A DNA stretch of 64,000 bases from NCBI GenBank assembly GCA_029706075.1, contig JAINUG010000055.1:3190385-3254384 (forward strand), written 5' to 3'. Origin of the DNA: Aldrovandia affinis. Lineage: Eukaryota; Chordata; Actinopteri; Notacanthiformes; Halosauridae. The translations under genes were made by a program, and so were the position numbers. Of this stretch, positions 34,348-45,805 are shown one piece after another (the stretch's first letter is position 1; every line of letters begins with the position of its first letter). The notes beneath the pieces are model-generated. The model did no database searches, was not told where the DNA came from, and saw only the letters and a list, made by a program, of their open reading frames with translations.

Positions 34348-34560
34348 ATGGCAAGTGGAGGTGTGGACAAGATGATGCGCCAACATCTCCCTGTAGAGCT
34401 TACTATGCGCGCAGTGTTAAACCACAAGTATAAATACGGTTTCCGGTGGATTTATGGTTTCTTACGCCGGTGGACTCCGCGCCTCAGAGCAGCCGAGCGC
34501 CTTGAGAGTGTGGGGTTATGGAGAGAATTTAAGATTCTGTATTTAAAGATAGCGCTCTGA
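34348..34560 (+). CDS. Candidate 70-residue basic protein or first-exon ORF
   Basis: The ATG sits in a good context (AAAGATGG, A at -3 and G at +4) and opens a 70-codon frame: MASGGVDKMM at the start, WIYGFLRRWTPRLRAAERLE in the middle and ILYLKIAL at the end. It is basic and rich in aromatic and leucine residues, with no simple-repeat character. The frame can be extended upstream only through a non-ATG codon. I recognise no family. It could be a small protein gene, the first exon of a longer gene (a weak donor-like GTATAA lies near 34428) or chance. It directly follows the promoter-like stretch and precedes a CTCF-like motif by about 20 bp. Confidence 0.3.
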   Translation: MASGGVDKMMRQHLPVELTMRAVLNHKYKYGFRWIYGFLRRWTPRLRAAERLESVGLWREFKILYLKIAL

Positions 34561-34578
34561 CCTTATCCGTTGCTATGT

Positions 34579-34593
34579 ACCGCCATCTAGTGA
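34579..34593 (+). promoter_or_regulatory. CTCF-like motif
   Basis: ACCGCCATCTAGTGA resembles the CTCF core in the CGCCNNCTAGTGG orientation. Single motifs of this kind occur by chance. Confidence 0.25.
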
Positions 34594-35425
34594 ATCCCTT
34601 TGCTCAATCAACATTGTTACGTTAGATTATTGTCTGTGAAGTAGTTCGTAAAACAACAATAACAACAAAAACCCCGTTGATAAACTCATCTGTTTATGGA
34701 ATTGTATGAAAACCACTATAATTAGCTAGGCTACATACACGAGTAACAAATCATTATTGCTAGATAAATATATCATATTGTTCAGAAGCCGGTAATTGCG
34801 CCCCTATAACTTTGCCGTATGTCAACACACAGCAGCCCTCCAATGTTTTGAACTACCATACTTAGGGTTGCAATTTGTTTGAGCAGTACTTTATAACAGT
34901 GTTCTTGTTATTTTGGTCTTGTGTAGTACTGCGTAGTCCAAATTGCCACTGTCAGTCTGTTGCAAGGGGGCGGGCCCTTCTTTTTAAATGCATGAAAACA
35001 CAGCAGGGTTTTTTTCCCCTTCACTATCATCTGTAATTGTTGTGACTCTGGTTGTTTTTAATTTGTGCTTTCCCGGGGCCTAAAGGTGACTAGAGGACCC
35101 AAAGCAGGTGTCCGTCACCATTCAATCCAATTGCACACAATCCTTTAACAAGACAAGTGGGGGCTGAGCTATGGCAGGAAGTCCAATCATGGCAGCCATG
35201 GAAGATTAACAGGGCAGAGGAGTTAGTCTCTTACAGTCTGATAATAACCTACACAGCTAGTGTGCATCTCGTGAGCAGCCCACTGGCTCTTAACTGGATT
35301 CCTTACCTGCAGCACAGTCTCACTGTACGTCATTCACAGAGTGGGCCCGACCGCCGACAGTACAAGATAATTACTTTTCTTATGCTAAAAGTAAGAAATA
35401 AAAATAGACAGGAAGATTTTCATTG
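34594..35425. other. No gene seen
   Basis: AT-rich to mixed DNA without a supported frame or repeat. Confidence 0.55.
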
Positions 35426-35427
35426 TA

Positions 35428-35506
35428 TGTGTGTGTGTGTGAATGTGTGAGTGTGTGTGTTTGAATGTGTCTGAGTATGTGTGAGTGAGTGTCAGTGTGT
35501 GTGAGT
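35428..35506. repeat. Interrupted (GT)n microsatellite
   Basis: GT repeats broken by GA and TA interruptions. Confidence 0.88.
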
Positions 35507-35726
35507 ATAGGAAGGCTGGTATAGGGTTTCTCTCTGCATGGTGGTGCTGGCGTTGGCCGTGTGTTTTTATGAATAGCTTCATAACACGATCCCTCTTACA
35601 GAGAGGTGCGCTAAATGTTTTGGGGCGTCTCACTGGAAGGTGGGCATATTCCCACCTAAGATCGGGGTCACAGCAGGTGCAGGCCAGCTAGTGTGTGAAC
35701 ATGCGTCATGTTGCACTGTGGGAAGC

Positions 35727-35731
<5 letters not shown>

Positions 35732-35785
<54 letters not shown>

Positions 35786-36067
35786 AAATTACATTCTAGA
35801 TGCTTTATTGGCATGACATATTTGTTGCCAAAGCTTTACACACAAACGAACATTAAACACATGCAAGTGATAAACACAAGTTTAAAGTAATAGACACAAC
35901 TAAAATGATTTATCATCTCTTTCCATCTTTCTCTCATTTTCTCTCCCTCCTTCTCCCTCCCTCCTTCTCTTTCTCTTGTTCTCTCTCTCTGTCCCACCCT
36001 TCACACCCGCCCCACATTGTCCCTGGAAGAATGAAAGAAAGCATTGTGTTTTGGGGGCAGCTGTTTG

Positions 36068-36135
<68 letters not shown>

Positions 36136-36390
36136 ATTAAATTCAAGATGCTTTATTGGCATGACATATTTGTTGCCAAAGCTTTACACACAAACCAACA
36201 TTAAACAGACGCAAGTAATAAACACAAGTTTAAAGTAATAGACACAACTAAAATGATTTATCGTCTCTTTCCCTCTTTCTCTCATTTTCTCTCCCTCCTT
36301 CTCTTTCTCTTGTTCTCTCTCTCTCTGTCCCACCCTTCACGCCCGCCTCACATTGTCCCTGGAAGAATAAAAGCATTGTGTTTTGGGGCT
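35732..36390 (+). repeat. Two-copy tandem duplication of about 340 bp with (CT)n
   Basis: Each copy has a CT run, then GATGCTTTATTGGCATGACA, then TTTAAAGTAATAGACACAAC, a CT-rich part and CATTGTCCCTGGAAGAAT. Copy 1 runs from about 35732 to 36058 and copy 2 from about 36072 to 36390. The copies differ by small indels in the CT-rich part. The TTTATTGGCATGAC core is a dispersed fish repeat, from memory. Confidence 0.85.
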
Positions 36391-37486
36391 GTTCTGACCT
36401 TTGCTCGGGAGCAGCAAAATGGCCTGAGAACCGCCCGCCCCCCCGCCTTGTCATAATCGGCCGTCCCGTCCCATCTGAGTGGGGCTCATGTGACGCTTGA
36501 CAGACCACAGGAGGTGGTAGTCAACAGCTGGCCCATGTGAGAACAGGCCCCTTGGCAGACTACAGAGTAATGTTTCAGGCCTGGAGAGGGATTACCAGCC
36601 CTGAACATGCTAAAGGAAACCCTATAACACCCCCCAACCCCCTTCCCTTTACCCTCTATCATTTCAACAACTCTCTATGAGCATAATAGAATCAGAAGTG
36701 GTGCACTACAGCGGAGAGGTCCCGTCGAGGCGACAGAGAAACTCAAAACAGGTGTTGCAATTTAATAGCGTGCGTAGTGGAGCGTTACGCATATAAGGAG
36801 AGATCGATCTGATTTCACATGTTGAAATAACAGGGATTATGGTCAGAACAACAGTTGTGGAATGTTTCAACAGTGGCAACACCATGCATGCATTACGGAG
36901 TTATGGAGGTTCATGAAGTTTTGAAATACCGCCCCCTACTGGACTGTAGGAGAGCAGCAGCCTGTATTGCACAGGGATTGGGTGCAGGGGCAGGCACAGG
37001 AAGCCCTTAAGGCATTAGATCAGAAAATCGCACAATGTCTTTACTTTTTAATTCATGTGCGCATCATAGCACGGTTTCGCCACGGATATGATATTTCTCT
37101 GATCTCTCACTGAAAATCACAGGTCACCGCGCCAGTCACACTAGCGCGTGCTCAATGATTCTTTTACATGATTATTTTAATCGATCCGATGCATGTGGAT
37201 GTGCGGATTTTCAACCCACCGGTTGTAAAAAATGTATAATGTAAAAAAAGGGCCTTCACAGGAGCACGTTTACATGTGTACAGCTGAAGGAACCTCGACT
37301 ATGATGTGTTCATTAATTTAAGGTTTGTAAAAGTAAATAAAGCCACACATACACACTACATTTGCAGTGCTAATTTGTTTAAATAAATTAGCACTACAGA
37401 TATAGAGTGCTACACCAGCAGCTCATATACTGCTGGTAGAGCATTTTCATTCTACAATGTAGATATACATATATATACAGTATATA
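36391..37486. other. No gene seen; one CTCF-like motif
   Basis: At 36929-36944 CCGCCCCCTACTGGAC is a good CTCF-core look-alike. At 37366-37396 AGTGCTAATTT and AAATTAGCACT form an inverted pair, followed by ACCAGCAG / CTGCTGGT at about 37411-37437. No coding frame is supported. Confidence 0.4.
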
Positions 37487-38386
37487 CACTACCGGTCAAA
37501 AGTTTTAGAACACCCCCATTTTCCAGTTTTTACTGAAATTTAAGCAGTTCAAGTCCAGTGAATAACCTGAAATGGTACAAAGGTAAGCGGTAAACTGCCA
37601 GAGATTTTTTTTTAAGTTTAGGTTAACAAATTCTGAAAAATGATGTACATTTTTGGGCAGTGAGTAGTTTCCTACACCATCAAAAGGCACTTGGAAACTG
37701 GAGGAAACTCTGACAGGAAGAGGTCTGGCAGGCCCAAAGCCACAACAAAATCAGAAGACAAGTTTCTGAGAGTCAACAGCTTGCGTGATATGTGGCTCAC
37801 AGGACAACAGCTTCAAGCACAGCTTAACACTGGTCGAAGTAAGGAAGTCTCAGTTTCAACTGTGAAGAGAAGACTTCAAGCTGCAGGTTTGACAGGTCGA
37901 GTGGCAGTAAGAAAGCCATTGCTAAGATGGCAAAATAAGAAAAAGAGGCTTGCCTGGGCCATGAAGCACCACCAGTGGACTATTGAAGACTGGAAGAAGG
38001 TCTTATGGACCGATTAATCCAAATTTGAAATCTTGAAATTTTGAAAGGTTTTTGAAGGCGTCGAATAGGCGAAAGGATGTGCGTGACACCAACTGTCAAA
38101 CATGGAGGAGGAAGCGTGATGGTCTGGGGCTCTTTTGCTGGATCCAGAGTTGGCGACTTGCACAGAGTGACTGTTAGCCCACGTTAACCCATTACTTGTT
38201 CCCTTTTTTTATAACCCTGAAATTTACATTATTTTTCAGTTTTTGGTAACCGAAGATTTTTTTTTAAACCTCTGGCAGTTTACCGCTTACCTTTGTACCA
38301 TTTCAGGTTATTAATTCAACTTGAACTGCTTAAATTTCAGTAAAAACTGGAAAATGGGGGTGTTCTAAAACTTTTGACCGGTAGTG
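37487..38386 (+). mobile_element. Tc1-type element, 900-bp deletion derivative
   Basis: Termini CACTACCGGTCAAAAGTTTT and the inverse AAAACTTTTGACCGGTAGTG are perfect over at least 20 bp, flanked by TA (37485-37486 and 38387-38388). The inverted similarity extends inward for well over 100 bp (for example GGTACAAAGGTAAGCGGTAA at 37575 versus its inverse near 38280-38300), so the arms are long. It is the same family as 26641-28065. Perfect tips suggest recent mobility in trans. Confidence 0.92.
37691..38150 (+). pseudogene. Tc1-type transposase N-terminal half
   Basis: An open frame of 108 codons (37691-38017) reads RKRSGRPKATTKSEDKFL, then VSVSTVKRRLQAAGLTGR, the second helix-turn-helix of the DNA-binding domain. 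It stops just after KKVLWTD, which holds the first catalytic aspartate. The GGGSVMVWG core follows near 38110 in a shifted frame. The C-terminal catalytic half is deleted. An N-terminal fragment like this could still bind terminal repeats if expressed, but nothing shows that it is. Confidence 0.78.
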
Positions 38387-38388
38387 TA

Positions 38389-39685
38389 TATATGAATATG
38401 TTGTTTTATTTATTTATCTTTATATTTTTTTATCTTCTCTCTTTCTTTCTCCCTTTTATTTTGTTTTTTTCATTTAAGGCTGTTTTGTGTGGCACTACGT
38501 ATTTTGATTGCATACACCCCATGCACAAATCTGTCATCGTGTGAAAAGTGCATATTGTGTGAGTATACTACTGTGCTAGAAACTAATGGGTGTATAGTAT
38601 AGAAATAACGGGACAATCAAAAGTATTAAAATAAAAAAGGTCACTGTGTGTGACTTCCCATGGACGTCATGGCTCCTGTTGGAGCACAGCTGACCAGGTT
38701 GGTCTGTGTCAGCTCACACTCAGACTGAACCGCTTCACACCAGATACGTCAAATACATCAAATACGTCTCTGGAATACATGTAACTCTTTAGATGCTTTG
38801 TAAAATTTGAAATGACTTCTACGGATCATCGAGAAGTTTTTTCCATATGTATGTACAGTATTTCGGTGGCAGGGACCATGCACAACTCATCTGCTGTACC
38901 AGACTCAGCGAGAGCTTGTTTTCATCGGCGGTCCCTGGGCAGGGAAATGTCACGAGTAGAACAACAAACACATGACACAAGATCGTAACATACACACGTC
39001 TTAAACCACATGTCCCTGACCACAATCACACAAAATAATGATATTGGTCTGAATATTGGTGGAAACAGAAGCTGCTTGTAAAAAATATCACTAACTGCAG
39101 GAACGTTACCAGTGTTTAAAGGGTTAAATGGTTTCAAGGCTTCTTGGACCTATGTGTGGACCACAGCGCAGCAGGATGCAGCTGGACAGAGCTGGGCATC
39201 TTACACCTTTCTGCTGTCATGTGTGACAGCCGCGTGTATATTTATCAGAGGCCAAAAAGAGGGTCAATGTGGCGACGTGGCCCCAACGTGCAGTTTCCAC
39301 TGTCGAGGGAGAGAGAGACTTCTCTTTGGATAACACATCTGATGTTTGTTTTTCTGCCAAATGTGTTCACAACGAGCTGTTCAGGGACAGTGGGCAGACA
39401 TCCACCCAACAATCATGATGCTGGTGGTTTTATTATTATTATTATTACCAAATTCTTGTCTCACAGTTAGGTGGGGGGTGGAATCTACAGTGTACATTTT
39501 TAGTTTGAGTTTGACTATGGCGATGCAGACTACTCTGTAAAACAATGGAGGGAGTTGAGCTCAAAGCATCGTAAAAGCAATACCATACTCAGATGCACAG
39601 AACGACAGGGAATAGTCTTTCTGGAAAATTACAGGCTGTTATTGCATGCATCTCCCGCGCAGTAAGAATGCGGGAGCCATTAACC
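38389..39685. other. No gene seen
   Basis: Contains a (TTA)n run at about 39427-39447. No supported frame; the 108-codon frame at 39144-39470 lacks motifs. Confidence 0.55.
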
Positions 39686-39808
39686 CAGGGGTGTCAAACG
39701 TACTCCACCAAAGGCTGAGTGTACGCAGGTTTCTCTTGCAACTAATGCACTACACCAGGTGATTTCACTAATTAGATCACTTCTTCAACCAAGGAAGGGA
39801 AGTAATTG
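39686..39808 (+). mobile_element. Half of a palindromic hAT-type MITE
   Basis: CAGGGGTGTCAAACGTACTC and ACACCAGGTGATTTCACTAA match the left half of the complete element at 41759-41959. The right half is missing, and the sequence diverges after AAGTAATTG. Confidence 0.7.
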
Positions 39809-39973
39809 TGACACGAGATCGATTGAAATGCCAATCGGGTTTACGCTCAAGGTTTGTGTGGAGCCCACCCCCGGCCCGGGCTCTGCTCTGCTTTCTTGGG
39901 CACGATGGCATACCGAGCAGCCGTAGCTGTAGCAGGAAACTGAGTAATTCACTTCACTTTAATTTTTCAATTC

Positions 39974-40362
39974 AAGTTAGTTTTATATTGAACATTCGAC
40001 ACACGCTCAATTGTTGAACATCAAGAGCTTCCGAACGGCTTGTGGCAAAAAGTTTCAGAAGGCATATTCCTTGCGGGACCGTCAAATGCAAAATTTGAAG
40101 CTGGAATACAGACCCTGTCTTCCCCTGAGACGATAAATGTATTTTTGAACAACTTGGCACAAGCCGTTTGAGAGCTATTGGCATTAAAATATAAATGACA
40201 CAATACAATATAGAGTAAATTAAACTTAGTTTGTAGTACACAGTTCATCTTTCCCCGAGAAAGAAGGGGTACACATTTTGGAACATTTTAATCTAAAGCG
40301 CTTAAGAGTTATTGACCTTGGAAAAGCAAATGTGTGTGGAATGTTCAATATAAAACTAACTT
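39974..40362. mobile_element. 389-bp inverted-repeat element, family unknown
   Basis: The ends AAGTTAGTTTTATATTGAAC... (39974-39997) and ...GTTCAATATAAAACTAACTT (40339-40362) are perfect 24-bp inverted repeats. Inverted similarity continues imperfectly inside: GAACGGCTTGTGGCAA near 40033 versus the inverse of TGGCACAAGCCGTTTGAG near 40158. No clear target duplication is visible. It is too short for a transposase and looks like a MITE. Confidence 0.7.
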
Positions 40363-41160
40363 TACTGCAGTGAATAATTCAGGGCTGGCTGCTAGTGCCT
40401 GCGACTGCAAGAGTAGAAGCGCGGGGGAACACTGCGACTGAACAGCAGGTGGGGCACGTTCTCGAAGGCAATGCAGCAGTTTTTTTTTTTTTTTTAAAGG
40501 AATGTAACCTTACATTATTGATGCGGGGATTGGGGCGACTTCCATAGCTTAAATTTTTACACGCGCCCAATTTATTACGCCAGCAATAGGCGGCTTAGGA
40601 ATTCAAGCTAAGCGCCTCACTCAAGGGTAAGTGAGCAGGCAATGTGGTAGTGGGGAGCCAAACAAAATCCCCCCCACCCCGTTTTCAGTAGCACTGGAGG
40701 AATAAAGAGGAGGGCTGGGTAGGCCCAAGGCTTGAAGCCTGCTAACAATAAGAGTACGCACACTAAGAAGCTCTGTCCTTAAGAACTAGGATGCCATTTC
40801 TAAAACCCCAGAATGGAGGACACTTAAGGCAGCGGCAATTTAACATGTAATTATATGACAAATTTAATACCACAACCTATACAGACTAACTGAGATTGAA
40901 AATGTGTACTCACAGTAGCTGGATGGTCTACTCTCGGGACTTCTGTCCCTTCCTGTAGGGCTTGCTAATATAGCACCGAACACACTCCGATAGAACTTAA
41001 AGAAAAATCGTGTGGCTTGCCATTCGCGCCCATAGTGTACGTAAGAACGTCATATTAAAGCGTAGTATTTGTTGACATTTATTAGACCAATGACACAGGC
41101 GAATTGTTATTTGACGAATCTTCAAACTTGATTTAATGAAGAATTGAATGTTTTTCTAGT
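40363..41160. other. No gene seen
   Basis: A T-run of 17 lies at 40480-40496, and a short C-run near 40670. No supported coding frame. Confidence 0.55.
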
Positions 41161-41273
41161 CTAAACTTCAAAAGGAGGACAAATGGTGTCCTGCAGAGGA
41201 TTGTGCCGGACGGAGGACAGAGCGCTTGAAAACCGGACTGTCCGGCATAATGCCAGACGTATGGCCACCCTAT
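41161..41273 (-). mobile_element. Single end of a hAT-like element
   Basis: Read on the minus strand, TAGGGTGGCCATACGTCTGG is followed by GGACAGTCCGGTTTTCAAGC and GGACACCATTTGTCCTCC. This resembles the terminus of a dispersed hAT-type repeat, from memory. The other end is not visible. Confidence 0.4.
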
Positions 41274-41758
41274 TAAGAACGCTGGCTCTGCACTGATACC
41301 AAGGGGCAGTGCTTACACTCATGGTAAAAACAAATGCTCTCAGAATGGCAGGAGGCTGATACGGTGTCACCTCTTTTTTTTGTTCAAAGAGAGAACAAGG
41401 CAAACAATCACAACTAGTAGGCTAGACACCAAGCTGATCAAACAGGCCCAAATAGCAGACACGAGTGCGCAAACAAAAGGTGGTTTCGCTCAGTACGAAG
41501 AAAAAAAACAGGACGGCACGCTGCCGGAAGCGTCACAGCGTGCGTCCAGCAGAGATTGCTGTTTGATGTCCGTGCTGATGCGCGATACTGCCCATATGTG
41601 GGAGCACTGCTGACGGAGGACGATCCTGGCTGCTGCATGTGCAGCAATGTCAACAAAGAGGGAAGTGCTGCTCTTGCTACTGTGATGACGCCTATGATGT
41701 TGGGAATTCTGCATCAGGCTGAAACAGAAAGGTCTGCGAATGCTGAACCGTTTACAAC
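41274..41758. other. No gene seen
   Basis: CpG-containing, unique-looking; overlapping frames of 70-90 codons on both strands have no motif. Confidence 0.45.
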
Positions 41759-41959
41759 AGGGGTGTCAAACTCATTCCATCGTGGGCCGAGTGTATGCAG
41801 GTTTTTGTTGCAACCAGTGCACTATACCAGGTGATTTCACTAATTAGCTCACTTCTTCAACCAAGGAGGGGAACTAATTGAAATCACCTGGTGTTGTGCA
41901 CTGGTTGCAACAAAAACCTGCATACACTCGGCCCACGATGGAATGAGTTTGACACCCTG
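41759..41959. mobile_element. Palindromic hAT-type MITE, complete
   Basis: The 201-bp element runs from CAGGGGTGTCAAACTCATTC to GAATGAGTTTGACACCCTG and is almost fully palindromic. It is flanked by an exact 8-bp duplication, GTTTACAA (41751-41758 and 41960-41967), typical of hAT insertion. Related copies are at 39686-39808 and 53906-54105. Confidence 0.93.
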
Positions 41960-42024
41960 GTTTACAAGGCCTAAATATACTTTACTTATATATACTTATA
42001 AGTGCATACTCCACTGCATACTTT

Positions 42025-42721
42025 GGGCCCTATTTTGGTGAATTAGGACGGTGTCGGTAACGCAGACACAAAGCGAAGACGGTGGCGCTTTAGGGCGTGT
42101 CTAACGCAATTTCTGTAATTTTGTGACTTAGGACGATAGCGCACCTCTGGCGCAGTTGTAAAAGAGGTTGGATTAACTTTTTTTTTTTTTATGTGGGTGT
42201 GGTGGGGGTTTGGTTTCAAAATGGCCAATCAGAACACATATTTTCTATTTCTTTAAATACCAGTGCACTAACGCTATAGCACATTGGCAATTTCCTCACA
42301 GTTTTGCGCGCTGCGCGGGGAGCGCTTCTCAAAAGAAGGTGCGGGAAGTGCGGAAAAGTTGGCGCGCGAATCAGAGGGGGAAAACAAGGTGCAGATTAAT
42401 TTGTTATTTTCATGATTTGAGTTTATATTTTGAGACGTGCATTGTTAAAAGAAAGTGCTTTATTTTACCATCTCTTTTTTTCCTTATTTGTAGGCTTTCC
42501 AATTTAAAAAACAATGTTTCTTTTCTTCTAACTTAATGTAATCGTTAAATGGAAAGCAATAAATAACAAACTCACAACTGCAACTAGGGCTGTTTCATTT
42601 ATGTTCGTTATGCAGAAGAAACTGCATGTACAGCCGAACTGATAGTCGTCTGGCCAACAACGCAGCAATTCGCCTGCGCTAGGGCATAAAGCCGCTTAGT
42701 GCCGGCACGAAAATAGGGCCC
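42025..42721. mobile_element. PIF/Harbinger- or ISL2EU-like non-autonomous element
   Basis: The ends GGGCCCTATTTT (42025) and AAAATAGGGCCC (42710-42721) are perfect 12-bp inverted repeats flanked by TTT on both sides, as in Harbinger 3-bp duplication. The 697 bp have no transposase frame. An internal GC-rich part (42300-42390) and an AT-rich part (42400-42590) differ in composition. Family assignment rests on termini and target length only. Confidence 0.7.
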
Positions 42722-42888
42722 TTTATGTCTGTCTGGATATTTAAAAGCTATATCCATGAGGGGGCAGGTCAGAACTGTGGGGCCAAAATGATGTTGTCTC
42801 TGGCCGGCATACTTCGACAACTACTTTCAATTCTGCACAACAAGGTTGTTTTAATGTATTGAGACAGCGGCAGTGGCGCCAACAGGTA

Positions 42889-42958
42889 CATCGGGATGTA
42901 GCCATGTATTGTCTTTAAAAAAAATTAAATGTCAAATAAGCTAAACTAAACTAAACAA
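42889..42958 (+). repeat. Dispersed repeat tail, copy 2
   Basis: TACATCGGGATGTAGCCATG, an A-run and AAACTAAACTAAAC match 7431-7500. Confidence 0.5.
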
Positions 42959-42959
42959 C

Positions 42960-44706
42960 GGAGATGGCATAGATGGTATTAGACCATTACATGCATCCCG
43001 GCATAACATTCTAGCGATGAGAGATATTTACGGTGAAAAGCATCATCAGTTGTGATTTTTCAGTTCATTTTGTGAACAACGTTGTATTGGTTTTCAAGTC
43101 TGTTAGAACAGTACTTACTCTGCCATCTAACAAACTGTCTTGAAACAGTGCAGCGGGGGAAAAACAGCATAACGACAAACCTAGTCTTGTCTGTAAATAA
43201 TGTACAATGGCTCTCAAACAACTTCAATGTCAATTTAGAGGATGAAATTGTCTAAAATAGTTTTCCTGCATGTAATTTTAGAAATACTATGGAGTGGAGG
43301 TGTGACATAGCATGAGATAATGTTGCCTTAATAAGAGCTTCTAATTGAAGTCTGCAGACGTTTTTGTGACAGATGCGTTTCCTTTAATGTCCGTATTTCC
43401 CAGAGACAGACCAGATGAAAGTCGAATGGAGGTATTCCATCCGAAACACAGTGTTTGCCAGCAATACTTAAATTATTCGTTTTTTGTGGAGTTGCGCTGC
43501 TACAACTTTGTGTTTTGGTTTTGAAATCCACAGACTTGCCGAGGATATCACTGAGCTCACCCCTTCCTCTCGCTTCATGTTGCGAGACTGAATGGGTGCC
43601 GATGGCTTTAATGCTGGCGAAGGAAACTGATGATATGAGATTGCAAGTTTGTTGGAAGGTGCTCAGAACTTGTGCAATCTCACATCTTCCGCGAGACCAT
43701 CGTTCAGGCTGATGAACTTGTGGTGGAAGAAACAAGACTTACAAGAACCTTAGCAGAGGCAGCAGCGCCCGTGCGCTGTCAGTCGCTTGCGGGAACCAAT
43801 AAAACACGTTTTTCTGCACAACAAAAGATTGTGATTGGTTGAAACCAGTTAGCCATGTTAGCTCAACCCATTTTGGGGTTCACAAAGCCTCACTTACCCT
43901 CCCATGACTCAAAAATCTATTTTTTTGGCAGGGTTCCCTCTTAATCGATTAAGAGGGAACTCTGCCGAAAAAATCACACGGCGATATCACATTCATTTTA
44001 GGTGTGGGTGGAAGTTGTCCGTGTGACGCCAAGCGCACATGTTTTCCAGGATTCGGGATATCGGAAGACTGCAATGTTGTAATTGCACATTTTATTTTTG
44101 TCTTTTTCTTTTGACCATATCTGTGGACAGACTCATCTACCATCAAGGGTGAATCTTAGGGTAAAGTTCCACTTTAACATCATGGGGAGAAAACATAAAT
44201 GGTTATTGATGTCAGAAGACAAGCATATTACATATACTCTCTTCCCTTATCTGTAACCTGAAAGAACTACACGTTATGCTATAACCACCTCTGCGCCTAG
44301 TTACATTTCCCCCTTTCATCAGTTATCTGATTGTGTTTTTTTTCATCCTTTTTGATTTAGTGCCTGTACACAGTGTTGTGTTGTGTTCTTTTTTTTCTCA
44401 TTTATTACATTTTGTTCAGTGGAGGAATTCTAGAATTACTTTATAGAAAATTTAGAAAACCCACTCTCTAGTAGACTGGCATTAAATTGCCAAAGTCTGT
44501 TATCACAATTTTAATGAAAGAGATGCTCCTACCCTCTGCTATTGATTGGGTAATTGGGATGAAGGGTATTCAGTTACGTTTCATGTGTATTCTTCATGTT
44601 TTAGTGAGTGTTGATCATATTTGGATGTAGTGAGGTGAAAAGTGAAGCACTGGGTTTTTCTTAACATAATGGGTGGAAAAGGAAGAAGAAAATATAGATC
44701 ATTATA
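42960..44706. other. No gene seen; strong 40-bp palindrome inside
   Basis: At 43928-43967 a palindrome with 20-bp arms and one mismatch is centred on ATCGAT, with T- and A-rich flanks that also pair. The 135-codon minus frame at 43328-43735 has no recognisable motif. Confidence 0.5.
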
Positions 44707-45295
44707 TGTACATATTTTTACGGCTGGCCAAAGTTTCACCACAGAGACTTAGACAGCAGGTGCTTGATTGCTGATTGAAGCCATGCTGGGAACGCGTGAA
44801 CAGCTGCCTGTGATTGGACCGTTTGCAGCGGCATTCTCCTCGACCTCCTCTGGCCATGCCCCTGTCTGGAGTTTATAAGGGGTTGAGCGACATTTTTTGG
44901 GAGAAGAGGCTTTTTCCTTTCTTTGACTTTGTGCCATTCAGCTGTGCCTTTTTGGAAAAAACTTTTGCTAAGATTTTTACCTTACTTTTCCCTGTGCATT
45001 TCTTATGTACCTTTTGATAGCTAGGGAAGCGTAGAGTAGGGGAAGCAGTCTGCGGAAGAGAACGTCCTTTTTGATTTGCACGCGAGTGAGTTTAGAACCT
45101 ATCCTCTCTGGTGCTAGGGCTTAGTCAGACTGTTTTATTACTTTTTATTATATCCCTTCGTTGCCCATTATCTGTCGTATGTCATGAATAAATCCTTAAT
45201 TTTTTTATGACTTGAAGGAATATTTGTTTGTCGCATCCCGTTTTGGTTTACCAACCGGCTATTGGAGTGCGGCCGGTTTCTATGGGTTCGTAACA
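44707..45295 (+). mobile_element. Probable solo LTR
   Basis: The 589-bp stretch starts TGTACATATT and ends GGGTTCGTAACA. It holds a TATA-like TTTATAAGGGG at about 44871 and a polyadenylation signal in ATGAATAAATCC at about 45184, in the order expected of an LTR promoter and terminator. Flanks are TA-rich, and an exact target duplication cannot be fixed. No gag-pol lies next to it, so it would be a solo LTR left by recombination. Confidence 0.45.
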
Positions 45296-45471
45296 ATATA
45301 TATATATAGATAGATACATATGATTATCAATATTTTCTTCTTTGATCTGCCTGGAACAACTTGCCAGGTCAGGTTGTTGAGTGCCCAACAATAGTAAGTA
45401 AGTAACATTTTATTAATATAGCGCCTTTCATACATTTAAATGCAGCTCAAAGCGCTTTACAACAGGGAATT

Positions 45472-45805
45472 CATTACAACACTAGCATAGGCATCAAACT
45501 GTTACATTACAATACTAACCATCTCCACACTGTTCATGAACCATCTTCACATTGTTACATTACAACACTAACCATCTTCACATTGTTACATTACAATACT
45601 ACCATCACTAATCATTACAACACTAGCATAAGCATCACACTGTTACATTTCAACACTAACCATCTCCACACTGTACCATCTTCACATAGTTACATTACAA
45701 CACTAACCATCTTCACACTGTTACAATTACAATACTACCATCTTCACACTGTTACATTTCAGCACTAATCATCTTCATTACACACTAACCATCTCCACAC
45801 TGTTA
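45472..45805. repeat. Minisatellite of about 31-33 bp
   Basis: Units contain CATTACAACACTAACCATCT and end CACACTGTTA. About nine imperfect units with internal deletions. Spacing is irregular and there are no unique spacers, so it is not a CRISPR array. Confidence 0.9.

Noticed and set aside
39144..39470. 108-codon plus-strand frame
   Set aside because: It overlaps a TTA run, has no motif and competes with an overlapping frame of similar length.
43328..43735. 135-codon minus-strand frame
   Set aside because: No motif found; a conserved gene cannot be supported, though a protein search would settle it.
45472..45805. CRISPR-like regular repeat
   Set aside because: Units are contiguous and degenerate with no unique spacers, and the context is eukaryotic; it is a minisatellite.
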